From NCBI GenBank assembly GCA_947448695.1, contig CANFOL010000001.1:62001-126000 (forward strand): 64,000 nucleotides of DNA, given 5' to 3'. Under the pieces are notes generated by a model. The model did not search any database and had not been told where the DNA came from. It was given only the letters and a program-made list of their open reading frames with translations. Below, in pieces: positions 53,317-63,444 of this stretch; within the stretch, counting starts at the first letter, position 1; every line of letters begins with the position of its first letter. This DNA is from Burkholderiaceae bacterium. Lineage in GTDB: Bacteria > Pseudomonadota > Gammaproteobacteria > Burkholderiales > Burkholderiaceae. A program made the translations under genes and the position numbers.

Positions 53317-54534
53317 TTACACGGATTTACCAAGCTCAATTTTGGCGATAGCTGAACGATGGACTTCATCTGGACCATCCGCTAAGCGCAGAATACGTTG
53401 CCAGGCGTAGTGATATGCGAGTTCAAAGTCTTGACTAACACCGGCACCGCCATGTGCTTGAATAGCCCAATCAATAATTTTCCCAGCCATATTTGGGGCA
53501 ATTACTTTAATCATTGCGATTTCTGCTTTAGCTACTTTATTCCCAGCGGTATCCATGGTGTGAGCTGTTTTAAGAGTTAATAGTCGAGCCTGGTCGATCA
53601 TGCAGCGTGATTCTGCGATGCGCTCATGCCAAACGCCTTGTTCAGAAATTGGCTTACCAAATGCTACACGTTCTTTTAAACGCTTGCACATGGATTCTAA
53701 AGCGCGTTCAGCAGCACCAATAGAGCGCATGCAATGGTGGATTCGACCAGGGCCTAAACGACCTTGTGCAATTTCAAAGCCACGACCTTCGCCAAGAAGG
53801 ATATTACTTGCAGGAACTCGTACTTGATCAAGAACGACTTCCATGTGTCCATGAGGAGCATCATCATAGCCAAAAATGGATAAGGGGCGAATCACACGAA
53901 TTCCGGGCGTATTTGCCGGAATAAGGATCATGGATTGTTGTGTATGGCGAGGGGCATCCGGATCTGTTTTGCCCATAACGATATAGATTGCACATCGTGG
54001 ATCCCCAGCACCTGATGACCACCATTTACGACCATTAACAATGTATTCATCACCATCTTTTTGAATACTGCATTGGATATTAGTCGCATCACTAGAAGCA
54101 ACATCTGGTTCAGTCATTAAAAAAGCTGACCGTATTGTTCCTTTTAAGAGTGGTTCTAGCCACATATCTTTTTGTGCTTCGGTACCATAACGTTCAATGG
54201 TTTCCATATTGCCGGTATCTGGTGCATTGCAATTAAAAACCTCAGGGGCAATATGAGAGCGCCCCATAATTTCGCATAAAGGGGCATATTCAAGATTATT
54301 GAGTCCCTCAGGAGCGCGGTTAGAGCGTGGGAGAAATAAATTCCAAAGTCCCGCAGCTTGGGCTTTGGGTTTTAATTCTTCAATCAACTGTGTTGGGACC
54401 CAAGCATTTCCAGCTTTACGATTAGTAGCAACTTCTTCATAAAAGCGATGCTCATTTGGATAAATATGTTCATTCATGAAACTTAACAAACGCTGTCTTA
54501 ATTCTTCTACTTTGCTTGAATATGTAAAATCCAC
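53317..54534 (-). CDS. Acyl-CoA dehydrogenase
   Basis: The 405-aa FAD enzyme has [53 protein letters not shown] and a C-terminal [43 protein letters not shown]. It resembles the ACAD11-like/FadE subfamily acting on longer or branched acyl-CoAs. The start is GTG at 54534 with GGGGAAA just before it. It is a single gene between purU (convergent, 8 bp) and yaaA (divergent). Confidence 0.9.
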   Translation of the reverse strand: MDFTYSSKVEELRQRLLSFMNEHIYPNEHRFYEEVATNRKAGNAWVPTQLIEELKPKAQAAGLWNLFLPRSNRAPEGLNNLEYAPLCEIMGRSHIAPEVFNCNAPDTGNMETIERYGTEAQKDMWLEPLLKGTIRSAFLMTEPDVASSDATNIQCSIQKDGDEYIVNGRKWWSSGAGDPRCAIYIVMGKTDPDAPRHTQQSMILIPANTPGIRVIRPLSIFGYDDAPHGHMEVVLDQVRVPASNILLGEGRGFEIAQGRLGPGRIHHCMRSIGAAERALESMCKRLKERVAFGKPISEQGVWHERIAESRCMIDQARLLTLKTAHTMDTAGNKVAKAEIAMIKVIAPNMAGKIIDWAIQAHGGAGVSQDFELAYHYAWQRILRLADGPDEVHRSAIAKIELGKSV

Positions 54535-54666
54535 AAATTTCCCCTCATGTCAATTGAATAATTGTAAACTGATAGTTCTTTGCCATCACGAATCATTTTT
54601 TTACTATGAATGATACGAAAGTATTGGTATAAATATAATTAACCTAATTACATTATTATTCAAAGT

Positions 54667-55443
54667 ATGTTGATCATCTTATCTCCAGCAAAGACCTTAG
54701 ATTTCGATGAGTATGAATTGTCTTTGCCAAACACATTGCCTGAGTTTATTCCTGAGGCGAGCCAATTAATTACCGAGTTAAAAAAATTCTCTACCCAAGA
54801 CATCGCTAGCTTGATGTCTTTATCTGACAAATTGGCAGCATTAAATGCGGCGAGGTATTCTAGTTGGAGCAAAACATTTACAAATAAAAACAGTAAGGCT
54901 GCCTTATTCGCCTTTAATGGGGATGTTTATGAAGGTTTAGACGCCAAATCTTTAAATAAAAAGCAATTAGAGTTTGCCCAAAATCATTTACGAATCCTGT
55001 CAGGTTTATATGGGGTATTAAAACCCCTAGATTTGATGCAGCCCTACCGTTTAGAGATGGGTACTCGTTTAGAAAATAAAAAAGGGATTGATTTGTATCA
55101 TTTTTGGGGCTCAAAAATAACTAAAGCAATTCAAGCAGAATTAGCATCGCATCAAAAGCCCATGGTACTTAACTTGGCATCTGATGAGTATTTCAAAGCA
55201 ATTCAAGCTAAGGAACTAGGTTATCCCGTGATTTCACCAGTATTTCAGGATGAAAAAGATGGAAAGTTTAAGATCATATCTTTTTATGCAAAGCGTGCTA
55301 GGGGATTAATGGCACGCTATGTGATTCAAAATGCAATACAGGAGCCTATAAAATTAAAACATTTTGATCTTGAGGGCTATCAGTATGTTGAATCCTTGTC
55401 CAAACTTCATCAGCCTGTTTTTCAGAGAAAGCAACAAAAATAA
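54667..55443 (+). CDS. yaaA: Peroxide stress protein YaaA
   Basis: The 258-aa protein begins MLIILSPAKTLDFDEY, the family hallmark, and has LFAFNGDVYEGLDAKSL, LRILSGLYGVLKPLDLMQPYRLEMGTRL and FYAKRARGLMARYVIQN. YaaA limits Fenton damage by lowering free intracellular iron during peroxide stress and has a DNA-binding fold. It overlaps the next gene by 1 bp (TAATG). Confidence 0.94.
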   Translation: MLIILSPAKTLDFDEYELSLPNTLPEFIPEASQLITELKKFSTQDIASLMSLSDKLAALNAARYSSWSKTFTNKNSKAALFAFNGDVYEGLDAKSLNKKQLEFAQNHLRILSGLYGVLKPLDLMQPYRLEMGTRLENKKGIDLYHFWGSKITKAIQAELASHQKPMVLNLASDEYFKAIQAKELGYPVISPVFQDEKDGKFKIISFYAKRARGLMARYVIQNAIQEPIKLKHFDLEGYQYVESLSKLHQPVFQRKQQK

Positions 55444-56684
55444 TGCCTATCTCAAAACCTTCTATTAAAACGGCTTTATCGACACGATTGCCCGCGAAGT
55501 CAAGAAACTCCCCTGAGGTTGAAAAATTAGTCTCTGAGGCATTAGCTCTTGCTGCTTCAGGAAGTAAGGTGGAAGATAGTTTTTGGGAAAAAAAAATATT
55601 TACTCGCCTTAATCGCTTATTGGGTAATCAAAATCAAGCGGTATTGGATGCTGCATTAGATCAAACATTTAAATCTCAAACAGCTGCATTTGAAATACTT
55701 GCTGATGCTATTGAAACAGCTTCTGAATCTTTGGTTTATGAATTCGAGGGTAAGTGTTATGAAGTTCTATTGATAGCTATACCAATGATTGCACAAACTC
55801 GTTATGCAATTCCATCGGGTCTGATAAGAACAGATTTAGTAGCAGAAACGGTTGAGTATTTGAAAGAGTTTATTTTTTCAAAACAAATTCATTTATCGAT
55901 TGCTCCTTGGTTGTATAGTATTGATCAAATTCCTCAATCGCATAGTCAAACCCGTATGCTGTTGGAAAAAATGGCGAAATCAGCCGTTGAGCAATCAGAT
56001 ATTGTTTACCAATTAAAAGAAATGCCTGAAACCGTGCCTGTTCTAGCTGACCCTAGATTTATTCTGTGTGCAGTCGCTGCAGAAATTAGTCAACCTATGT
56101 TTATTTGGCAAGCTGAAGAGCCGATTCGTTTAGAAAGAGGTATAGCACTTAAAGAATGGCAAGCTGCGATGCACTCGGTCATGACTGAATTATTGCCTGG
56201 TTGTGAGTTTGAGATTTTGTTGCCTGATGCTTTTTTTACTAATTGTCGGGAAGCAGATAAGCGCGTAAGGCCTCTCAGCTTATCTGCGGCAGTGAATTAT
56301 TTGGAGTCTTCACTTGGCGTTACGCCCGCGGAACTATCCTGTGTCGTTGCGCCATTTGGTAACGAGATTACAGATGAGTTTCGAATTTCCTTTGCGATTA
56401 AGGGGCATCCCGAAATTATTTATGGAGTGGTTTGGCCTTTGTATGACCGTGAAACGGTTTCCATGGATGACATTGAGAATGGCAATGAAGGTAATACGAC
56501 CATTGAACTGATTTCGGATACGCTTCATCTAGCTGGGGTAGGTGATGTATTTAAACATGCTATGTTGTTTACTCCTGAGATGTGCGAAGACTGTGGCGTA
56601 CCTTTATTCCCCAATCGATCTGCCGAAGTAGTGCATGCTGAAATGCCTGAGGACACTCCAGCACAACAGTTGTTATTTCATTAA
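55443..56684 (+). CDS. DUF2863 family protein
   Basis: The 413-aa protein matches the betaproteobacterial DUF2863 family in layout: RLPAKSRNSPEVEKLVSEALALAASGSKVEDSFWE at the N-terminus, SLVYEFEGKCYEVLLIAIPM, and a C-terminal MLFTPEMCEDCGVPLFPNRSAEVVHAEMPED. No membrane segment or catalytic motif is evident; two CxxC-spaced cysteines (CEDC) occur near the end. It is translationally coupled to yaaA. Function unknown. Confidence 0.82.
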   Translation: MPISKPSIKTALSTRLPAKSRNSPEVEKLVSEALALAASGSKVEDSFWEKKIFTRLNRLLGNQNQAVLDAALDQTFKSQTAAFEILADAIETASESLVYEFEGKCYEVLLIAIPMIAQTRYAIPSGLIRTDLVAETVEYLKEFIFSKQIHLSIAPWLYSIDQIPQSHSQTRMLLEKMAKSAVEQSDIVYQLKEMPETVPVLADPRFILCAVAAEISQPMFIWQAEEPIRLERGIALKEWQAAMHSVMTELLPGCEFEILLPDAFFTNCREADKRVRPLSLSAAVNYLESSLGVTPAELSCVVAPFGNEITDEFRISFAIKGHPEIIYGVVWPLYDRETVSMDDIENGNEGNTTIELISDTLHLAGVGDVFKHAMLFTPEMCEDCGVPLFPNRSAEVVHAEMPEDTPAQQLLFH

Positions 56685-57164
56685 ATCCACTTCTTTAGAT
56701 TTATCGACGACCGCCAAATTAGGGTGGTTACAGTAGTCCAGTAAACGTTGTCCAGCCTTGCTATCAAATAGCATCGCTTTTCCTGGAATAATGATCCAAT
56801 CCATACGGTGAACAATATCTGAGAATCGAGAAACGCCATTGAGAGCTTCGATACCATTCATCGTATAAAGTTTTTTATTGTGAAGAAATAAATATTGACT
56901 ACCAGATTGCGCTGTTTTCACTTTGACATTGTTTTCGCAAGTCCAAACAGTTTCATTGCCAGATTTGAGCATATTAAATTTCTTCTCATCCTCAGAAGAG
57001 GCTACTGAGGTTGAGCTTTTAGTGGTATTTGTCTTTTGGGCGTGTGCATCTGATTGATATGTCAGAAAAAAGACCCATAAAGATATACCCACAATAAAAA
57101 AGCGGATGCCCTTATATAGCCAGTGGTTATTATTTTTTTGCAAATGAAATAAATATTCAAGCAT
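56673..57164 (-). CDS. Small exported or membrane-anchored protein of unknown function
   Basis: The 163-aa protein has a hydrophobic segment at about 22-38 (FFIVGISLWVFFLTY) ending near AHA, consistent with a signal peptide or anchor. The periplasmic remainder includes VWTCENNVKVKTAQSGSQYLFLHNKKLYTM and GKAMLFDSKAGQRLLDYC, two cysteines that could be disulfide-linked. The spacing vaguely recalls MliC lysozyme inhibitors but the match is weak. It lies 2 bp downstream of the lyase gene in the same direction and overlaps the convergent DUF2863 gene by 12 bp. Confidence 0.65.
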   Translation of the reverse strand: MLEYLFHLQKNNNHWLYKGIRFFIVGISLWVFFLTYQSDAHAQKTNTTKSSTSVASSEDEKKFNMLKSGNETVWTCENNVKVKTAQSGSQYLFLHNKKLYTMNGIEALNGVSRFSDIVHRMDWIIIPGKAMLFDSKAGQRLLDYCNHPNLAVVDKSKEVDLMK

Positions 57165-57166
57165 GA

Positions 57167-58141
57167 CTAATTAAACCAATCTAAAGAGTTCAGCTGAGGG
57201 AAATTCTTCCCTGAATTTTTCGCACGTTGTAAAACCGCCCAGTAAAAACGATAACTTGCTCGATCATGAAGTTTACTTTCAAATTGTATTGGACCCCAAT
57301 TCGCATTTTGTGCTGCTTGAAGAATCTGAATTGCCTCCGCGACTTGGTGATTTTGTGGACTAAACACTTCCACGATAACAGGTATTTGGTTTGGATGAAT
57401 GCTCCATTTACGTGTATATCCAAATAAATCCTTAGCCTTTAGGCAATCATCCCGGATTCGAGCTAGGTCATGAATCTCTGTACAAACGTTATGTGATGGA
57501 ATGATTGCAAAACGGTGACATGACGCGGCAATGTCAAGCATGGCGCGTTGGATCAATGGGTGAGTAAATTGATCTACATTCATAGCACTTGCTGGGATAG
57601 CGCCATAATGAGCCGACACAAAATCCATTAAACCAAAGCTTAGACATTCAATTTGGGATAAGGAGGCGATGTGCATCGCATCGGCCAAAGATGTATGGGT
57701 TTCAATGAGAACATGAATCGGAATCAGTGCTGTGACTTCATGTTGAGCCGCTTTGGAATTAATTTGTTCAATTAAATGACTGACTTGAACCGCTGATTCG
57801 ACTTTGGGAATAGTGATGTAGGCAAGGCGATTAGCACATTCCTTGATGAGTATTTCAATATCTTGCGTAAAATGCGGACTTTGAGGGTCATGTACGCGAA
57901 CTCCAACTCGACCAAATAGGTTTTCAGGGCCATTGATCAGACTTGCAACTAAATGCGCGTGATTCTCCTCTTCCCCAATTGGAGCACCATCTTCACAATC
58001 AAATGTGATATCAAAACAAGGCCCAAGCTCTTTTTGTAAAGCGAGGGCTTTTTTCATACGAATTTCAGTACCACAATAGTGATCGCAAACTGGTAAGGCT
58101 TTTGGGGCCTTACCTTCAAAAAGAACGTCTGATGGCTTCAT
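57167..58141 (-). CDS. HpcH/HpaI aldolase / citrate lyase beta-like CoA ester lyase
   Basis: The 324-aa protein has the CitE-like signature ITFDCEDGAPIGEEENHAHL (metal-binding acid), VRVHDPQSPHF, YITIPKVESAVQV and LSFGLMDFVSAHYGA. It belongs to the malyl-CoA/citramalyl-CoA lyase group. It follows mdh by 14 bp in the same direction, a pairing that suggests a link between malate and malyl-CoA or glyoxylate metabolism. Substrate unproven. Confidence 0.86.
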   Translation of the reverse strand: MKPSDVLFEGKAPKALPVCDHYCGTEIRMKKALALQKELGPCFDITFDCEDGAPIGEEENHAHLVASLINGPENLFGRVGVRVHDPQSPHFTQDIEILIKECANRLAYITIPKVESAVQVSHLIEQINSKAAQHEVTALIPIHVLIETHTSLADAMHIASLSQIECLSFGLMDFVSAHYGAIPASAMNVDQFTHPLIQRAMLDIAASCHRFAIIPSHNVCTEIHDLARIRDDCLKAKDLFGYTRKWSIHPNQIPVIVEVFSPQNHQVAEAIQILQAAQNANWGPIQFESKLHDRASYRFYWAVLQRAKNSGKNFPQLNSLDWFN

Positions 58142-58155
58142 CTATTTCCCTTTAA

Positions 58156-59142
58156 TTAAAGGAGATGCTTAACTCCGTCTTGTTCTTCTAATAGTTCTTT
58201 CAATGTGAAGTCCATACGTTCACGAGAAAAGTCATCCACTGGAAGATCTTTAATCACGGTATATTCACCATTTTCACAGATCACAGGGAATCCATACATG
58301 ACTTCGGCTGGGATACCGTAAGAGCCATCGGATGGAACACCCATCGTGACCCATTTACCATTTGTGCCGAGGTGCCAGTCATGAATATGATCAATCGCAG
58401 CATTCGCAGCAGATGCTGCAGAAGACAAACCACGTGCTTCAATAATGGCCCCACCACGTTTACCAACGGTTGGTAAGAATGTATTTTTATTCCATGCTTC
58501 ATCATTGATGATTGCTTTAATAGATTTTCCGCCCACTGTAGCAAAACGATAATCTGGATACATGGTAGGGCTGTGGTTACCCCAAACGACTAATTTTTCA
58601 ATATCGGCAACAGCTGCAGAAGATTTAGCAGCAAGTTGGGATAAAGCGCGATTGTGATCTAAACGTAACATGGCAGTAAAGTTTTTAGCTGGTAGATCTG
58701 GAGCAGACTTCATAGCAATGTAAGCATTCGTATTGGCTGGATTACCAACGACTAACGTTTTTACAGTTCTTTTTGCTACAGCATTTAAGGCTTTACCTTG
58801 AGCCGTAAAAATTTGGGCATTGGCTGAAAGCAAATCCTTTCTTTCCATACCAGGACCACGAGGACGAGCCCCGACGAGGACTGCAAAATCGATATCTTTA
58901 AATGCTGTCATTGGATCACCATGAGCAGTCATGCTTTGTAATAATGGGAAGGCGCAATCGTCGAGTTCCATCATCACGCCTTTTAGAGCATTTTGAGCTT
59001 TTTCATCAGGAATTTCTAATAACTGCAAAATAACTGGTTGATCTTTTCCTAACATATCGCCGTTTGCGATACGGAACAAAAGAGAGTATCCAATCTGACC
59101 GGCCGCTCCGGTGACTGCTACGCGCAGGGGTGCTTTTGACAT
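58156..59142 (-). CDS. mdh: Malate dehydrogenase
   Basis: NAD-dependent oxidation of malate to oxaloacetate. The 328-aa protein has [54 protein letters not shown] and the catalytic His in [11 protein letters not shown], the cytosolic-type MDH common in betaproteobacteria. ATG 59142 has GGAG 7 bp upstream; the ORF-track start four codons earlier is TTG and is not used. Divergent from the GntR gene. Confidence 0.95.
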   Translation of the reverse strand: MSKAPLRVAVTGAAGQIGYSLLFRIANGDMLGKDQPVILQLLEIPDEKAQNALKGVMMELDDCAFPLLQSMTAHGDPMTAFKDIDFAVLVGARPRGPGMERKDLLSANAQIFTAQGKALNAVAKRTVKTLVVGNPANTNAYIAMKSAPDLPAKNFTAMLRLDHNRALSQLAAKSSAAVADIEKLVVWGNHSPTMYPDYRFATVGGKSIKAIINDEAWNKNTFLPTVGKRGGAIIEARGLSSAASAANAAIDHIHDWHLGTNGKWVTMGVPSDGSYGIPAEVMYGFPVICENGEYTVIKDLPVDDFSRERMDFTLKELLEEQDGVKHLL

Positions 59143-59217
59143 AACTAGCTCCAAAATAATTAATAATAAAGGCTATCTGATAAAAAATGATTCATATTTT
59201 TATCCCACAGTGCATAT

Positions 59218-59976
59218 ATGATATCCATTATGCAAACCAAATATGATAATTCATCAGAAAAACATCTAGATTTACCACTTTATGCACAAATAAAGCTTAA
59301 ATTTTTGATTGCTCTTGAGGCAGGTGTATGGAAAGCGGGGGAGTTGATCCCTAGTGAATTAGATTTGGCAGCCTCCTATGAGGTGAGTCAAGGCACCATT
59401 CGTAAAGCCATTGATGAACTAGTCAGGCAGCATCTACTCATTCGCCGACAAGGTAGTGGTACTTTTGTGGCTACACACCAGGAAGAGCAGAGTAAATATC
59501 GTTTTTTACATTTAGCTAATTCTGCTGGAGAAATGGAAGAGTCACAGAACAAAATTTTGCTCTGTACTCATCAAAAAGCTCCCAAAGTCGTATATGCGCC
59601 ATTCAACATGCATGCAGAAGATATCTTCGTGCATATTCGACGATTAATGAGCTTTAGTGGTAAGCCCGTTGTTTTTGAGGATATTTGGTTACCTTGCCCT
59701 CTTTTTGGGGATTTGACACTTGAGTTATTAGAGTCATGGGCTGGATCTCTGTATGGCCTATTTGAAAGCCACTTTGGAGTACATATGACGCATGCTGAAG
59801 AGCGTATTCGCGCAGTTTTACCAAGTAATTTGGCTGTAGAGTATTTAGAAATTGATCAATTACTCCCTGTGCTGGATATTTTTAGAGTCGCTTACACCTA
59901 TGGAGATAAGCCGGTTGAAGTCCGCCAAGCCCAATATATTAGTACAGAGCATCATTATTTCAACAGAATTAGTTGA
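59218..59976 (+). CDS. GntR family regulator (HutC/UTRA type) at the TCA-cycle locus
   Basis: The 252-aa protein has an N-terminal winged HTH (YAQIKLKFLIALEAGVWKAGELIPSELDLAASYEVSQGTIRKAIDELVRQHLLIRRQGSGTFV) and a C-terminal UTRA-like ligand domain ending EVRQAQYISTEHHYF. It stands between mdh (divergent) and sdhC (downstream, 172 bp), so it is a candidate regulator of these genes. ATG 59218 and ATG 59230 are both possible starts; neither has a clear ribosome site. Confidence 0.88.
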   Translation: MISIMQTKYDNSSEKHLDLPLYAQIKLKFLIALEAGVWKAGELIPSELDLAASYEVSQGTIRKAIDELVRQHLLIRRQGSGTFVATHQEEQSKYRFLHLANSAGEMEESQNKILLCTHQKAPKVVYAPFNMHAEDIFVHIRRLMSFSGKPVVFEDIWLPCPLFGDLTLELLESWAGSLYGLFESHFGVHMTHAEERIRAVLPSNLAVEYLEIDQLLPVLDIFRVAYTYGDKPVEVRQAQYISTEHHYFNRIS

Positions 59977-60060
59977 AAGTTAATTGATGAAATAACTCAA
60001 GTTTTTCACAAAAAAATTCACGAAATCGCAGGATATGACAAAATTACGTTATCCGAATTT

Positions 60061-60075
60061 ATTTGTAAAACAAAT
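60061..60075. promoter_or_regulatory. Small palindrome upstream of sdhC
   Basis: ATTTGT-AAA-ACAAAT (60061-60075) lies about 75 bp before sdhC in an AT-rich gap of 172 bp. It could be an operator for the adjacent GntR protein, but such short AT palindromes arise by chance and no second copy is seen near mdh. Confidence 0.25.
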
Positions 60076-60148
60076 TTACTAAATAATTTGAGAAAATAAA
60101 AAGAGTTGTTAAAAGATTTTTACAGCACATACAATTAAAAGGAATAAG

Positions 60149-60574
60149 ATGTCTGAAACTGTTGACACGAGCCCCAAGCCAGCTCGCCGCGAATTCAAAA
60201 ATATTGGATACGGGCAAATTTTAACTTCCTATAAATTACCTTGGTCCGGAAAAGTTTCTATTTTGCACCGCGTGAGTGGTGCATTACTTTTTCTATCCTT
60301 GCCATTTATTCTTTACCTATTTGATAAGAGTTTGACTTCTGAGTTAAGTTTTATTACTTTTTCTGAGGTTGCAGGTAATCCACTGATTAAATTATTTTTA
60401 CTTGCCTTGATTTGGGCTTTTTTACATCACTTTTGTGCGGGGATACGTTTTTTGATGTTAGACCTTCACAAAGGCATTGAAAAGACGCAAATTCAAAAAA
60501 CGGCAGTAACTGTCCTAGTTGTGAGCTTATCTCTTACGGCAGTACTTGGGGCAAAACTCTTTAATTTATTCTGA
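60149..60574 (+). CDS. sdhC: Succinate dehydrogenase cytochrome b556 subunit SdhC
   Basis: The 141-aa membrane anchor has three helices. GKVSILHRVSGALLFLSLPF is the SdhC N-terminal signature, and HHFCAGIRFLMLDLHKG contains the heme-axial histidine. It anchors the catalytic subunits and forms the quinone site with SdhD. AAGGA precedes the ATG. It opens the sdhCDAB-sdhE operon. Confidence 0.95.
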   Translation: MSETVDTSPKPARREFKNIGYGQILTSYKLPWSGKVSILHRVSGALLFLSLPFILYLFDKSLTSELSFITFSEVAGNPLIKLFLLALIWAFLHHFCAGIRFLMLDLHKGIEKTQIQKTAVTVLVVSLSLTAVLGAKLFNLF

Positions 60575-60581
60575 GGTCAAC

Positions 60582-60947
60582 ATGTCAAAAAATAATATTG
60601 GTGCAAATCGACTTGTTGTCGGTGCTCATTACGGTTTAACTGAATGGCTATTGCAGCGAGTTACCGCTGTGATCATGATCGTTTTTACGATTCTCTTTTT
60701 GGGTGTTTATTTGGTTTTTGGAAATGCTACTTATGAGGGTTGGGCTAGTTTATTTGCCAATCAGTTCATCAAGATACTGACATTTCTAACATTATTAAGC
60801 CTTTTTTATCATGCCTGGGTTGGGATTCGTGACATTTGGATGGATTACATTGGTTCTGCTGGATTACGTCTAGCATTACAAACTTTTACTGTGTTGTGGC
60901 TAGTCGGTTGTGCTGGCTACACTGCTCAAATTCTTTGGAGGGTATAA
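60582..60947 (+). CDS. sdhD: Succinate dehydrogenase membrane anchor subunit SdhD
   Basis: The 121-aa protein from ATG 60582 (GAGG upstream; the ORF-track TTG lies inside sdhC) has three helices with TEWLLQRVTAVIMIVFTI and FYHAWVGIRDIWMDYIG, which place the heme and quinone residues. Its stop TAA abuts the sdhA ATG. Confidence 0.94.
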   Translation: MSKNNIGANRLVVGAHYGLTEWLLQRVTAVIMIVFTILFLGVYLVFGNATYEGWASLFANQFIKILTFLTLLSLFYHAWVGIRDIWMDYIGSAGLRLALQTFTVLWLVGCAGYTAQILWRV

Positions 60948-62726
60948 ATGGCAGCTATTAAATCAGCTATTCCACGCAGACGTTTTGACGTGGTAATCGT
61001 TGGGGCAGGTGGAGCGGGGATGCGAGCCTCTTTGCAATTGGCAGAGGCGGGTCTGAATGTAGCAGTTCTTTCAAAAGTGTTCCCAACACGTTCCCATACT
61101 GTCGCTGCTCAAGGTGGAATTGGAGCTTCTTTAGGAAACATGAGTGAAGATAACTGGCATTATCATTTTTATGACACGATTAAAGGAGCAGATTGGTTAG
61201 GTGATCAAGACGCGATTGAATTTATGTGTCGTGAAGCTCCTAAGGTTGTTTACGAATTAGAGCATTTTGGTATGCCATTTGACCGTAATGCGGACGGCAC
61301 GATTTATCAACGTCCATTTGGTGGTCATACCGCTAACTATGGCGAAAAAGCTGTGCAAAGAGCCTGTGCGGCGGCTGATAGAACTGGTCATGCGATGTTA
61401 CATACCTTATATCAAAGAAATGTTCGTGCACGCACGCAGTTTTTTGTGGAATGGATGGCGCTTGATTTAATTCGAGATGCTGATGGCGATGTTCTTGGTG
61501 TTACGGCGATGGAAATGGAAACCGGTGACATTCATATTTTAGAAGCGAAGTGTACGATGTTTGCAACTGGTGGTGCTGGTCGTATTTGGCAAGCGTCCAC
61601 CAATGCATTCATTAATACTGGCGATGGTATGGGGATGACTGCGCGCGCAGGTATTCCGTTAGAAGATATGGAGTTTTGGCAGTTCCATCCTACTGGTGTT
61701 GCAGGAGCAGGTGTTTTATTAACCGAAGGTTGTCGTGGAGAAGGCGGTATTTTGCGTAACAAAGATGGTGAACGTTTTATGGAACGTTATGCACCTACGC
61801 TCAAAGATTTAGCACCACGTGACTTTGTGTCACGCTCTATGGATCAAGAAATCAAAGAGGGTCGTGGATGTGGCCCTAATGGTGATTACGTTGTTTTAGA
61901 CTTAACGCATATTGGCGCTGAGACCATACATAAACGTTTGCCGTCTGTTTATGAAATTGGTATTAACTTTGCAAACGTTGACGTCACGAAAGAGCCAATT
62001 CCTGTTGTACCAACGATTCACTATCAAATGGGTGGTATTCCGACGAATATTTATGGTCAAGTAGTAGCTCCAAAGAATGGCAACCCAAATGAAGTTGTCA
62101 ATGGTTTTTATGCTGTAGGTGAATGTTCCTGTGTATCTGTTCATGGTGCAAATCGACTTGGCACAAACTCATTGCTTGACTTGTTAGTATTCGGTCGTGC
62201 CGCTGGCAATCATATTGTTGCAACATCGTTAAAACAAAAGGAGCATAAGCCTTTACCTGCTGATGCGGCTGATTACTCCTTATCACGAGTTGCGGCTTTA
62301 GATAACTCTACTTCGGGTGATTACACGCAAGATGTGGCGAATGAAATACGTAACGCAATGCAACAACATTGTGGCGTATTTAGAACGCAAAAAATCATGG
62401 ATGAAGGTGTTGCTAAAATGGCGGAGTTGACAGAAAAAGCCAAGCATATTCACTTAAAAGATAAGTCTAAGACCTTCAATACAGCCCGTGTTGAAGCTTT
62501 AGAATTAGCCAACATTGTGGAAGCTGCGAATTCAACAATGTATTCAGCAGCAGCTAGACAAGAAAGTCGTGGGGCGCATGCGCATGATGACTGTCCAGAC
62601 CGAGATGATGAAAACTGGATGAAGCATACTCTTTGGTATAAAGAAAACAATCGTTTAGATTACAAACCAGTCAATCTACAGCCATTAACGGCTGAATCCA
62701 TTCCACCTAAAGTACGTACTTTCTAA
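60948..62726 (+). CDS. sdhA: Succinate dehydrogenase flavoprotein subunit SdhA
   Basis: The 592-aa subunit oxidises succinate to fumarate. VIVGAGGAGMRASLQLAEAG binds FAD, RSHTVAAQGGIGASLG carries the histidine for covalent flavin attachment, and HPTGVAGAGVLLTEGCRGEGG, the active-site region, and SVHGANRLGTNSLLDLLVFGRAAG are intact. Length is standard. Confidence 0.97.
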   Translation: MAAIKSAIPRRRFDVVIVGAGGAGMRASLQLAEAGLNVAVLSKVFPTRSHTVAAQGGIGASLGNMSEDNWHYHFYDTIKGADWLGDQDAIEFMCREAPKVVYELEHFGMPFDRNADGTIYQRPFGGHTANYGEKAVQRACAAADRTGHAMLHTLYQRNVRARTQFFVEWMALDLIRDADGDVLGVTAMEMETGDIHILEAKCTMFATGGAGRIWQASTNAFINTGDGMGMTARAGIPLEDMEFWQFHPTGVAGAGVLLTEGCRGEGGILRNKDGERFMERYAPTLKDLAPRDFVSRSMDQEIKEGRGCGPNGDYVVLDLTHIGAETIHKRLPSVYEIGINFANVDVTKEPIPVVPTIHYQMGGIPTNIYGQVVAPKNGNPNEVVNGFYAVGECSCVSVHGANRLGTNSLLDLLVFGRAAGNHIVATSLKQKEHKPLPADAADYSLSRVAALDNSTSGDYTQDVANEIRNAMQQHCGVFRTQKIMDEGVAKMAELTEKAKHIHLKDKSKTFNTARVEALELANIVEAANSTMYSAAARQESRGAHAHDDCPDRDDENWMKHTLWYKENNRLDYKPVNLQPLTAESIPPKVRTF

Positions 62727-62736
62727 GAGGTTAATC

Positions 62737-63444
62737 ATGAGTCAAAAGAGAATTTTTGAAGTTTATCGCTACGATCCTGATCAGGATGCAGCACCTCGCA
62801 TGCAGACCTATGAGTTAGAGCTGGATGGAAGTGAAAGAATGTTATTGGATGCTTTATTAAAATTAAAGAAATTGGATGAGACCTTGACATTCCGTCGTTC
62901 TTGTCGCGAAGGTGTTTGTGGGTCTGATGCTATGAACATTAACGGTAAAAATGGTTTGGCTTGTTTAACGAATATGTTGACTTTACCAAACAAAATTACA
63001 TTGCGTCCATTGCCAGGTTTGCCAGTAGTCCGTGATTTAATTGTTGATATGACGAATTTTTTCAAACAATATCACTCGATTCGTCCATATTTAGTCAACG
63101 ATACACCTCCTCCTGAAAAAGAGCGTTTACAGTCTCCCGAAGAGCGTGATGAGCTCAATGGTTTGTATGAATGTATTTTGTGTGCTTCTTGCTCGACAGC
63201 ATGCCCATCTTTCTGGTGGAATCCTGATAAATTTGTAGGCCCTGCAGGCTTACTACAGGCTTATCGCTTTATTGCCGATAGCCGTGATCAAGTAACCAGT
63301 GAGCGTTTAGATAACCTAGAAGATCCTTACAGATTGTTTCGTTGCCATACTATTATGAATTGTGTTGATGTATGTCCGAAGGGTTTAAACCCAACCAAAG
63401 CAATTGGTAAGATTAAAGAGTTGATGGTTCGTCGCGCGGTATGA
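62737..63444 (+). CDS. sdhB: Succinate dehydrogenase iron-sulfur subunit SdhB
   Basis: The 235-aa subunit has the 2Fe-2S site (SCREGVCGSDAMNINGKNGLAC), the 4Fe-4S site (CILCASCSTACPSFW) and the 3Fe-4S ligands (CHTIMNCVDVCPKGLNP). It relays electrons from FAD to ubiquinone. It overlaps sdhE by 4 bp. Confidence 0.97.
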   Translation: MSQKRIFEVYRYDPDQDAAPRMQTYELELDGSERMLLDALLKLKKLDETLTFRRSCREGVCGSDAMNINGKNGLACLTNMLTLPNKITLRPLPGLPVVRDLIVDMTNFFKQYHSIRPYLVNDTPPPEKERLQSPEERDELNGLYECILCASCSTACPSFWWNPDKFVGPAGLLQAYRFIADSRDQVTSERLDNLEDPYRLFRCHTIMNCVDVCPKGLNPTKAIGKIKELMVRRAV

